Source of the DNA: Thalassomonas viridans
GTDB taxonomy: Bacteria; Pseudomonadota; Gammaproteobacteria; Enterobacterales; Alteromonadaceae
NCBI RefSeq assembly: GCF_000948985.2
Contig: NZ_CP059733.1
Span: 2,542,001 to 2,606,000, forward strand
Direction of reading: 5' to 3'
Length of the DNA stretch: 64,000 bases
Within the stretch, counting starts at the first letter, position 1. Every line of letters starts with the position of its first letter. A program made the translations under genes and the position numbers. The notes beneath the pieces were generated by a model. That model saw only the letters and a program-made list of their open reading frames with translations, made no database searches and was not told the DNA's origin. This document shows, piece after piece, positions 1 to 7,608 of the stretch.

Positions 1-2138
1 TGGTCCATACTTTGTAATTTCACCGCCTGAAAATTGAGATCTTTAAGGGAGTTCTCACCGTAGGCGGTGGGCCTGGAGGTGAGGATAAACTGGTTGCCGG
101 CATGCTCCCGGCACAGGGCTTTGATCCATTTCAGCACTTCCTGGCGGCGGCTTTCCGGGACTTCGTCAAAACCGTCGATCATCAGTATGGCTCTTTTGTC
201 CTTAAGCACGGCATCGAGCCAGTTTTGCTGGACAGCTTCGGTTTGGCAATCTTCCACCATCAGGGCATAAAAGCCTGACTTGTCCGGCAGTTTTTTCTGG
301 TTTAACACTTCGCGTAATTTGATGATCACCGGAATTTTTTCATTCCAGGGGGCCTTGTCGCCGGTAAAGTCCTGGCGCCCGCATTGTACCGTCAGCCACT
401 GCAGCAAAGTGGTTTTTCCCTGGCCGGCATCGCCGATGATCACCAGGCGTTCGAATCCGGTCAGCGCCTGCTCGGTGGAAAGGATTTCACTGTCGGTGTC
501 GTCATCGTATTCGGTTTCTGTGTTTAACGAGATATAGGCGACACGCAATTGATATTTGCGCGAACGGCCGCCGAAGTTGATGCCGAAAATTCTTAATTCG
601 TCGAAGCGGCGGGCAACGGCGCGGCGGTATTGCTCTTCTATTTCCGTTTTTTCATTGCGGTTGACTTCCCTGAGATCCTGCCAGCGGGTCAGTTCTTCGT
701 TGAGCTTTTCAAACAGTTCGTGTGGATCTGCCAGCTGTGCCAGCAGGTTGTCTTTATTCCAGGGGGGTAAGGCGTCGCTGCAGTCGACGATGAGTTCACA
801 GATCAGCGGTAGCAGTTTGTCAAAAAGCTCCTGTTGCTCTTTCGTTGCCTGTGCCAGTTCTCCCGGACTATGCTGGAATTTTAACGCGCCGTTAAGTTGT
901 TGGGGTTTAAAATCCACCCGGTTTAAGGTGTCAAAGGTCGGATTGCAGACGCGCAGCTGGGAGGTCAGGGCGGATAAGATTATTTTCTGGCTGGCGAACT
1001 CACTCTGTTTGCCGATCAATCTCAGGCTTAATTCGGCAAAGGCGGTTTGCAGGTTGGCAAAGGTGGCGGCGGCAACATTTTTTACCCGGGCGCCGTACTG
1101 CTCTTTAAGGTGAGCCAGGTAATTGCCTCCTTCAGGTACTTGCAGCCAGACATTGGCTATGGCCTGGATGATATGCGGGGTGAGCTCGTCATAAAGGATA
1201 TCTTCAATAACGCGTGCTTCCCTGGCCTGGTGTTCTCCCGGATCAACCGGCTTTATCCGGGGTACGGCTTCGGGGGCCTGCATGGCGGCAGCAAGGGTTT
1301 CAATCAACAGCGGCAGTTCATCAAAGTCTTTGAAAAACAGGGGCCTGACTTTTACTTGCCGGTAAAGCTTGCCGATGTCATCCGGCAGTTGCTGCCAGGT
1401 GTCTTTTTTAATGATGGCTATGGCATAGGGCACTTGCGCCAGTTTATTATGTTTTTTGCACCACAGGTACCAGTTGATGATCCTGGGATCCGACATAGAG
1501 CAGCCGATAAAAACGATCGGCTGGCTTATCAGCAAGGTTTTGAGTTTACCGTCAAGCAGCGGATATTTTTGCGCATAATCGAGATAAGTGTTTTCATCAA
1601 AAATCCATTTTTCAATATCCAGGATGCTGCCGTGGATTTTTAACAGGGAAATACGTTCGGCATGCGCCAAAGCCAAATTTTGCTCCAAAGCTATGGGGGT
1701 AAAGGGGCGGGCGCTTTGTTTAAAGGCCGACTCCAGCAATTCATCATAGTTGGTGGTCAATACCGCATGCCAGGGCAGCTGCATTAGCTGTTTGTGCATG
1801 GCGGTGGGGGCTTTTTGCTGCTCTAAGAAGATTTGGCTTAAGATTTTATTGAGCTGGTTGTAGTTGTTTTCTTTGACAAAATCTTGTATCCAGCGGGTAA
1901 AAGAGCGCTGCGGGCTGTCGAGGGGATAGGCGTCGTCAGTGGGAGTAAAAGGCGGCAACGGCTTGAGACTTTTAAGCCCGAGCTGGCTTATCAGGGCCTC
2001 TGTTGCCGGATAACCGGCTGCTGCCGACAGTCCGGCGCCGACCCAGAGTAAAGGCTGCATGCTGCTGTCTTCCTGTCCTTGCAGCAGTAGGTTCACCAGA
2101 GCAGTTAATTCGTCAGACTGGCTGAAGCTCAGCGCCAT
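1..2138 (-). CDS. SIR2-NACHT STAND protein, anti-phage type (3' end outside window)
   Basis: The N-terminus (about residues 30-225) is a SIR2-like domain: GAGLS at 34-38, TTNYDE at 128-133, KIHGS with His169, and FIGCSMSDP at 210-218. SIR2-like effectors of this kind degrade NAD+ in defence proteins. A NACHT NTPase follows: Walker A GDAGQGKTT from residue 569, Walker B ILMIDGFDEVP with Asp655, then ILTSRP. Residues ~230-560 match nothing I recognise. Start ATG at 2138 has GGAGGAGG five bases upstream; an in-frame ATG at 2153 overlaps that Shine-Dalgarno and is less likely. About 712 residues are visible. The C-terminal sensor region runs off the left edge, so Avs5-like and other SIR2-NACHT types cannot be separated. 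Role by family: infection sensing followed by NAD+ depletion and abortive infection; phage specificity unknown. Confidence 0.88.
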   Translation of the reverse strand, partial: MALSFSQSDELTALVNLLLQGQEDSSMQPLLWVGAGLSAAAGYPATEALISQLGLKSLKPLPPFTPTDDAYPLDSPQRSFTRWIQDFVKENNYNQLNKILSQIFLEQQKAPTAMHKQLMQLPWHAVLTTNYDELLESAFKQSARPFTPIALEQNLALAHAERISLLKIHGSILDIEKWIFDENTYLDYAQKYPLLDGKLKTLLISQPIVFIGCSMSDPRIINWYLWCKKHNKLAQVPYAIAIIKKDTWQQLPDDIGKLYRQVKVRPLFFKDFDELPLLIETLAAAMQAPEAVPRIKPVDPGEHQAREARVIEDILYDELTPHIIQAIANVWLQVPEGGNYLAHLKEQYGARVKNVAAATFANLQTAFAELSLRLIGKQSEFASQKIILSALTSQLRVCNPTFDTLNRVDFKPQQLNGALKFQHSPGELAQATKEQQELFDKLLPLICELIVDCSDALPPWNKDNLLAQLADPHELFEKLNEELTRWQDLREVNRNEKTEIEEQYRRAVARRFDELRIFGINFGGRSRKYQLRVAYISLNTETEYDDDTDSEILSTEQALTGFERLVIIGDAGQGKTTLLQWLTVQCGRQDFTGDKAPWNEKIPVIIKLREVLNQKKLPDKSGFYALMVEDCQTEAVQQNWLDAVLKDKRAILMIDGFDEVPESRRQEVLKWIKALCREHAGNQFILTSRPTAYGENSLKDLNFQAVKLQSMD

Positions 2139-2312
2139 AAAAACCTCCTCCATTTGCTGTCAGTCAGGTTTTCATTGATATGACTGTAGATGAGTTTATT
2201 ATCTAGATCCACGCGGCTGATTTGTTTTGTTGAAAACAAACGCTAAATCATGAGGTTTGTTGTGCTGTTGCCGGGCACGGGCTGCTGAAGTTTTATGGTG
2301 AAAGGAAAAGAG

Positions 2313-3293
2313 ATGATAGATATTTTAGGGATAGCGATAGCTTTTATTACCACTATGCTGCTGTTCAGTGTTTTGGTTACGGCACTGGTGCAGGCTGTGC
2401 AGCAGTTGCGGTCGAAAAAACATAAAGGTTTGGTAAGCGGCATGTCAAAATTTGCCGATGCCATAGCGGAGTTGGAGCCGGGTTTTAATACCGGGAAGTT
2501 CCAACAGCTGGTGACTTCGGGAATTGTTGTTGAAAAAGCCCAGTATGTTGATTTTACCAAGGTACAACATGTCTATCGTCAGCTTTCAGCGACCAAAGGG
2601 ATAGAAGATGTTCATTTGCAGCAAATGTTTGAACAGGCCGAAGACGAAATGAGGTTGGTATTCAAGCAGCATATGGATATAGCCAGTATAGTGATCTCGG
2701 CTGTTATTGTGGTCGTTATGCAGCTGGATGCCTTTGCCTTGCTGAACCGTTTATCGGTAGATAGGGAATTCAGACAGGCGCTGGCGGCGCAGGGACAAGC
2801 GGTGTTGGTTGCGCCTAAGCTAGGGCAAGCTGCGCCTTTCAGCGATATCGAGCGAAAGGTCAACCGGCAGTTTGTTGAAGAATTACCCCCGGAATATCCG
2901 CTCCTTCAGGAACTGGCCGGGCAGGAGAATGCTAATAAGAAAGATGCGCTTGCCGCTTTTAGCCAGTTGATGCAGCAAGTACCGGCCATGTCGGAAGAAG
3001 AGGTTGAGGTATTGCGCCAGGATTACCTGGCCGCATTGGAGAAGGAGCTTGTTCTGGCACAGCAGCAGTCGGTAACCTCAGCTATGGAGCAGTACCGTAG
3101 CCTGAGTAAGTTTGGTTTTCAGGTATTGCCGGTAAAAAGCATGGATTATTATTTGTCATGGCAAACTTTGTTAGGTTTGTTGTTCAGCGCTATTTTGATC
3201 AGTTTCGGCGCTCCTTTCTGGTTTAATATCCTGAAATCCGTGGTGGGTCTTAAAGACGCCATGGCTTTGAAGCACGAGGTGAAAAAGGGATAA
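2313..3293 (+). CDS. Membrane protein of unknown function
   Basis: I do not recognise a characterised function. The protein has one membrane segment at the N-terminus (IDILGIAIAFITTMLLF), a second around residues 105-125 and a third near the C-terminus, where LLGLLFSAILISFGAPFWF precedes a basic tail. The GAPFWF-type ending recurs in uncharacterised bacterial membrane proteins as far as I recall. The long stretch between segments 2 and 3 is charged and helical, with many Glu/Gln. I chose ATG 2313 because AAAGGA lies about seven bases upstream; the in-frame ATG at 2295 lacks a good ribosome site. It is divergent from the SIR2-NACHT gene across 174 bp. A joint defence role is possible but not shown. 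Confidence 0.7.
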   Translation: MIDILGIAIAFITTMLLFSVLVTALVQAVQQLRSKKHKGLVSGMSKFADAIAELEPGFNTGKFQQLVTSGIVVEKAQYVDFTKVQHVYRQLSATKGIEDVHLQQMFEQAEDEMRLVFKQHMDIASIVISAVIVVVMQLDAFALLNRLSVDREFRQALAAQGQAVLVAPKLGQAAPFSDIERKVNRQFVEELPPEYPLLQELAGQENANKKDALAAFSQLMQQVPAMSEEEVEVLRQDYLAALEKELVLAQQQSVTSAMEQYRSLSKFGFQVLPVKSMDYYLSWQTLLGLLFSAILISFGAPFWFNILKSVVGLKDAMALKHEVKKG

Positions 3294-3322
3294 GGCCATT
3301 GATTTTCAGTGGGCTAATGAAA

Positions 3323-3346
3323 AAGGGATGTCGCCTGGCATCCCTT
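3323..3346 (-). terminator. Rho-independent terminator of the putative effector gene
   Basis: AAGGGATG and CATCCCTT form an 8-bp perfect stem. On the minus strand the hairpin is followed by a TTTTTC run, so it ends transcription of the minus-strand gene that stops at 3363. It may also slow plus-strand readthrough. Confidence 0.7.
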
Positions 3347-3362
3347 GGTGTTATATGAACTG

Positions 3363-5372
3363 TTAAAAATTAAAGTACGCTTTTAATTCTGTTAATTTCT
3401 GCTGCCAGTTGTTGTCATCTAGGTTGTTGCGCATATAACTGTCAATGATCAGTTCCGCATCCCAGGTGATACCGGCCGTGATGCTCAGTTCTTTTTGCAG
3501 GTAATCAAGTCCCGCCTGGAAACTCCCCTGTTTGAGGACATCATCGATAATGCTTTTTTCAACCCCTGCGCCGATAAAAGAAGTCTCGTTAAGATCCCGT
3601 AAACGGCTTATGCAATCCTGGTGGGAGTTTACGGACTTGGAAGGCTTATAGCTGACTTCCTCCTTGCCAAAATCCAGTACCAGACCGTCGTCCAGATGAG
3701 GAGATACCACTGATGAATGTTGCGGGCTGGTTTTAGGCGTCGGCATGCCGATTGACTCTTCGTCGCTCGCTGCTTCGTCGTCGGAGGTTTTCAGCCAGGT
3801 ATCTGTATCCAGGGCGAACAGGCCTCTGTCGTATATAGAGGGATAACGAAAATCATTCATATTACTAATAGAATGTAAACGCTGATGCATAGTGAGCTCA
3901 GGAGGCTCCGACATGGTTCTGTTATGTTTCATGCCCATGCTCATGGCTGAGTAGTGATTATCTTTGATATGGGGGTCTACCATACCTTTTTGTTTAAAGG
4001 TAAATACCTCGCCTGTTTCCCTGTCGTAGGCGGCGGTGCCGTCAACGGCCTGGGTAAATTCGGTGGGGATCCCCATTTCAAATTCAGATACGGCAGCCAT
4101 AGTCCAGACATTGAACAGTGAATCTTGTTGCATTTTACAAACCGTGGCGACGGAGCGAAGCGGGGCACTTTCATCGCCGTGTTGTCCTATATCAGGATCC
4201 ATAGTGGCCGCCATGCGGGCACAGGTGGCATAAGGGTTATTGTATTGCAGCTCTGTACCCTCTACATTTTTACTGTCGTAGTGGGAGACTGCTACTTTTG
4301 ACGGGGTTTCGTTCGAGGCAATAATCCAGGAAACACAGGGAGAAAACCCGGTAGTACCGGCATATTTAATTTGTGGATGCACGATATTTTTGCCGTCGAT
4401 CCCCTGGCCCGAGAGCATGATGCTTGACCTTTCCTCTGCCATACGGGAGTTACCGACGTCATAGTCAAAATTCGGTTTAAACGGTAAGGTAGGCATGAAT
4501 TTACTGTTTAAGTAGGCGGGCCACTTGCTGTCGCCCTTTTGTGCTAAAAACTCTTTTCTTAGGAGGCCGTCATTATCACTGAGAATTTCCTTGGTGATGG
4601 CTTTCGCAAGTTCGGCGCACTTTTTGAGTTTCGGACCGGTAATTTCTTCATTTCCTTCGGGAAAAACTTCCGCCATGACTTTATCAGCGACAAAGCCGCC
4701 ATATCTGAAACTTAAGGTGCTTTTTAAGTTGGCAATGGAGCCTTCTTTAACGCCGTCTGTGTTTATGTCTGGGTCTATCGGGCTGGGATTACCGCTGCTG
4801 TCGAGTATGTATTCGCCGTCATCCAGATCGCCATGTGCATATTGCTGAACCGAAGCAAAGGTGGATTTACACAGACCCCGGTGAATATTTTCTTCATGAC
4901 GTTTTGCCAGGATGGCTTCCTCTCTTCTCTGCTCCTTTTCCAGTGCCTGTTGACCTGATGTCACGAATTTAGTGATTGACCTTTTATTCAATAGCTTGGT
5001 GTCTAAAGTCGTGTGTGGATCGAGTATTTTATCAACTAAATTTTGACGTTTTACCGTATCGAGTAAGGCGGTTCTCAGGGCATCGGTAATTCTTTGCTGG
5101 TGGGGTGCCATTGATTTCGCCGTAAGTCCTTTGCCATTTGATTTGACATCGTGAATGCCTAAATCAGCCAGCTTACTTTTATATTCAGTTCTGTAATCCT
5201 TGCGTTGGCTCGAAAGCTTTGACATTTGATTGAAATTGTCGATAAGAACAAACTCATTGTCTTTATTGAGTAAAATGGTTTTTCCTCTGGCATCATGGAG
5301 CTGTGCAACCTGTTGAAACTCTGATAGTTTTCCGGTGCTAACTATTCCGGTATTGATTCCCTGAACTGGCAT
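3363..5372 (-). CDS. Putative type III secretion effector, 669 aa
   Basis: No overall family is recognised. The call rests on position: it lies 12 bp downstream of a CesT-type secretion chaperone gene on the same strand, the classic chaperone-effector layout. There is no Sec signal peptide; the N-terminus is polar (MPVQGINTGIVSTGK), as in type III substrates. Residues ~50-165 are helical and charged, fitting a chaperone-binding region. The middle contains TGFSPCVSWI (Cys346) and 18 residues later VSHYDS (His364). This spacing and strand-Cys/strand-His pattern recalls CheD/CNF1-type glutamine deamidases, which is inference only. Residues ~540-590 are acidic and Ser-rich. AAGGAG lies upstream of ATG 5372. 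No secretion apparatus is in the window. Confidence 0.6.
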   Translation of the reverse strand: MPVQGINTGIVSTGKLSEFQQVAQLHDARGKTILLNKDNEFVLIDNFNQMSKLSSQRKDYRTEYKSKLADLGIHDVKSNGKGLTAKSMAPHQQRITDALRTALLDTVKRQNLVDKILDPHTTLDTKLLNKRSITKFVTSGQQALEKEQRREEAILAKRHEENIHRGLCKSTFASVQQYAHGDLDDGEYILDSSGNPSPIDPDINTDGVKEGSIANLKSTLSFRYGGFVADKVMAEVFPEGNEEITGPKLKKCAELAKAITKEILSDNDGLLRKEFLAQKGDSKWPAYLNSKFMPTLPFKPNFDYDVGNSRMAEERSSIMLSGQGIDGKNIVHPQIKYAGTTGFSPCVSWIIASNETPSKVAVSHYDSKNVEGTELQYNNPYATCARMAATMDPDIGQHGDESAPLRSVATVCKMQQDSLFNVWTMAAVSEFEMGIPTEFTQAVDGTAAYDRETGEVFTFKQKGMVDPHIKDNHYSAMSMGMKHNRTMSEPPELTMHQRLHSISNMNDFRYPSIYDRGLFALDTDTWLKTSDDEAASDEESIGMPTPKTSPQHSSVVSPHLDDGLVLDFGKEEVSYKPSKSVNSHQDCISRLRDLNETSFIGAGVEKSIIDDVLKQGSFQAGLDYLQKELSITAGITWDAELIIDSYMRNNLDDNNWQQKLTELKAYFNF

Positions 5373-5384
5373 AATAAACTCTCC

Positions 5385-5855
5385 TTAAGCCATAAGATGT
5401 GTATGTGATAAGTGATTTTCCGGGGTAGTCGGAGCATGGGGATCCGCCCATTTGTGGTGCTGGAGTTTTTCCACCCAATGCTGGCTGATAATCATGATCT
5501 CAGCCAGTACCTGGTCCATTACCGCTAGACTTGCCGAGTCGATGGGGATCACATTGGACAGGACGGCGTACTGGCCGTCGGGGCTGAGGCCAAAAGAGGC
5601 GAAACCAGAGTCTTTGCAGGCAAAGTTGGCTTTTAACAACATTTCAAATAATTCATATTTGTAGCCGGGAAAGACATTGGCGATATAGCTGATGATCACT
5701 ATTTCCCGGGTTTCTTTTTGATAGGATATTTCAATTGAGGTGCCGTCGTCGGCATTGAGGGCAAAGGCGCCGTTGGGTTTGACATCGACCAACTCCAGGC
5801 CTAACAGCTTAAACACGCCTTGCATAATAGTGGTATATTTTGTAACTTCGTCCAT
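5385..5855 (-). CDS. CesT-family type III secretion chaperone
   Basis: A small acidic protein (156 aa) with the CesT/Tir-chaperone pattern: N-terminal helix (YTTIMQGVFKLLGLELVDV), a strand with DGTSIEISY, the typical LLKANFACKDSGFASFGLSPDG stretch split over helix and strand, then VLSNVIPID and a long amphipathic C-terminal helix ending in HWVEKL. These chaperones dimerise, bind an effector N-terminus in the cytoplasm and deliver it to the secretion ATPase. Start ATG 5855 fits family length; the same frame stays open further upstream into the next gene but that extension (to 6071) is out of family. It ends 12 bp before the putative effector start, its likely client. Confidence 0.83.
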   Translation of the reverse strand: MDEVTKYTTIMQGVFKLLGLELVDVKPNGAFALNADDGTSIEISYQKETREIVIISYIANVFPGYKYELFEMLLKANFACKDSGFASFGLSPDGQYAVLSNVIPIDSASLAVMDQVLAEIMIISQHWVEKLQHHKWADPHAPTTPENHLSHTHLMA

Positions 5856-5971
5856 TTTTATCGCTCTATAAAATACGTTCCATATCTGAGGAACGATTAA
5901 GGGGCGATAGTTACAAAAAAGATAAAAATATGTCTGGTGCTTGTCAGGCTGCAAGAAACTAACGACTTTGG

Positions 5972-7564
5972 CTACCTTGCCTTTCCGTATTTTTTGAAGT
6001 CCTGTTGCTGTGTCTGGCTCAGGGCGGTTTGATCTATTGCCTCTATCAAGCCTGGGGTTTCGATGTCCCAATAACGGCTGATACCGAGCTCTGACATCAG
6101 GGTGAGCAGATAAAGCTTAAGCTGGCTGTTATCCCCGGCTAAGGCGTCGGCTTGTTGAAAATGTTCCAGGGCGCGAAAGCGCCGGTTTTCATGCCAGTGA
6201 TGTTTGCCCAGTTCCCGGTGGCGCTTTATCAATTCTTCTTTATTCAGGGTGTGCTGCAAAATTATTTTATGGGTAATCTTAAAAGATAACAGTTCGGGGG
6301 AAACTTCCAGGCGGGCACAGCATTTTTCAATTTGCTTATGAATGTCCAGCGAGGGACCGGCCAGGGACATTTTATGGGCGAAATAAAGTAATATATTAAG
6401 CTGGATGACATCGTATTCTTCCTTGCCTTTACAGAGTTGTGCAAACTCCGTCCTGATGTCATTACCGGCCAGTATTTCCATACCCAGTTCAATAAAAGGT
6501 TGGTAAATACTGAATTTGAAACTGCCTTGGTCAAAGGTGTTATCGGTGAAAATTTCTTTTAAAGCCGCCAATATTCCGTCTTGATCCAGGGCGCCGGTTT
6601 CGCCGGCAACCAGTGCGGTAACATAAGCTTTCATCAGGCTGATGGACAGGCTGTTGGCGTAATACAAACTGGTTTTAATTTTCTGCTTTTCCCGGATAAA
6701 TTCCACCGCGGCCGCCAGGCCCTTACTTTGCTGTAATAACAGGGCGTAGGTGTCGATCTCATTGGGGCGCAAAACCGATGCATCCAGTTGGCTAAAGGTT
6801 TCCAGGGCAAGGCCGGGGTTGTTTTCCATCAGGGCCAGATAGACGGAATAATAGATATAGCCGCGAAAATAAGATGTTTTTATGTCCGGCGACTGCAAGG
6901 TTTCCAGAAACTGCTCTTTTTGTCCCGAGGTAAAACTGAGAAAGAGTTGCTCCCGGTATTTATCGCCGGGATGGAGAATTTTTGCCGTTAGCTGCCATGC
7001 CAGATTCGGGCGTGAAGCTAAAAATAACAGCTTTATCTTTAACAGCAGCAGTTCATCTTTATGGGTGTTCGACAGTTTGCTGCCGTCTATGGCGCTGACC
7101 TGCTTGACCAGCACCCCGGGGGACAGACTATGTAAATTTTTTAATACCGGCTGGAACAGGCTCAAGGAGATCTGGGTTAACAGTAATAACCTTTTTACCG
7201 CCTTTAGCGATAGCGGAGGCGGGCAAATCTCTGTGCGCAGGTGGCGGAAAATAGTGGTTGCGTTTTCTTCGCCGGCATGGGCCGTCAACAGGACAAATTT
7301 GCACCAGATGGGCACCAGGTGTTTGCGGGTAAAATAGCGGATCAGATCCGTGCCGGAAAAGGTAAAGTCATGCTCTTCCTGGATAATAATCAGGTTATAA
7401 GCAAAGGTTTGTTTTTTCTCTATCAGGTTGCGGGCGTCTTTTTTGATGACAACTTGGTGATCGCCCAAGCTGAGCAGGTGTTTCTTTAAGGTGATGCCGG
7501 CGGCAATATCGGCATGAAGAATTAAAATTTTCAGTTTGCTGTTTATCTGGTAACCGTTTGTCAT
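5972..7564 (-). CDS. Pseudo-receiver domain protein with helical repeats
   Basis: Residues 1-125 resemble a CheY-like receiver: LKILILHADIAAGITLKKHL, YNLIIIQEE, KFVLLTAH, and SLKAVKRLL at the end. Key residues are lost: the acidic pair is HAD, the phospho-acceptor Asp is replaced in IIIQEEHD, and the usual Lys-Pro is PPPLS. It is therefore probably not phosphorylated normally. The remaining ~400 residues are Leu-rich helical repeats of TPR-like character (VieB-like proteins have this layout). The gene lies upstream of the CesT chaperone on the same strand with a 116-bp gap, so co-transcription is plausible. Function unknown; a protein-interaction or regulatory role for the secretion pair is inference. 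Confidence 0.72.
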   Translation of the reverse strand: MTNGYQINSKLKILILHADIAAGITLKKHLLSLGDHQVVIKKDARNLIEKKQTFAYNLIIIQEEHDFTFSGTDLIRYFTRKHLVPIWCKFVLLTAHAGEENATTIFRHLRTEICPPPLSLKAVKRLLLLTQISLSLFQPVLKNLHSLSPGVLVKQVSAIDGSKLSNTHKDELLLLKIKLLFLASRPNLAWQLTAKILHPGDKYREQLFLSFTSGQKEQFLETLQSPDIKTSYFRGYIYYSVYLALMENNPGLALETFSQLDASVLRPNEIDTYALLLQQSKGLAAAVEFIREKQKIKTSLYYANSLSISLMKAYVTALVAGETGALDQDGILAALKEIFTDNTFDQGSFKFSIYQPFIELGMEILAGNDIRTEFAQLCKGKEEYDVIQLNILLYFAHKMSLAGPSLDIHKQIEKCCARLEVSPELLSFKITHKIILQHTLNKEELIKRHRELGKHHWHENRRFRALEHFQQADALAGDNSQLKLYLLTLMSELGISRYWDIETPGLIEAIDQTALSQTQQQDFKKYGKAR

Positions 7565-7608
7565 GGAATGCTCTCTTGCCTGGCACTGCCATTTTTCCTG
7601 GGTGAATA

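Noticed and set aside
1047..1643. Plus-strand open frames over 67-1643
   Set aside because: They are the antisense of the SIR2-NACHT gene, whose minus frame has clear motifs throughout.
5856..6071. 72-residue N-terminal extension of the CesT chaperone
   Set aside because: It would overlap the preceding gene and is absent from the family; ATG 5855 gives a normal length.
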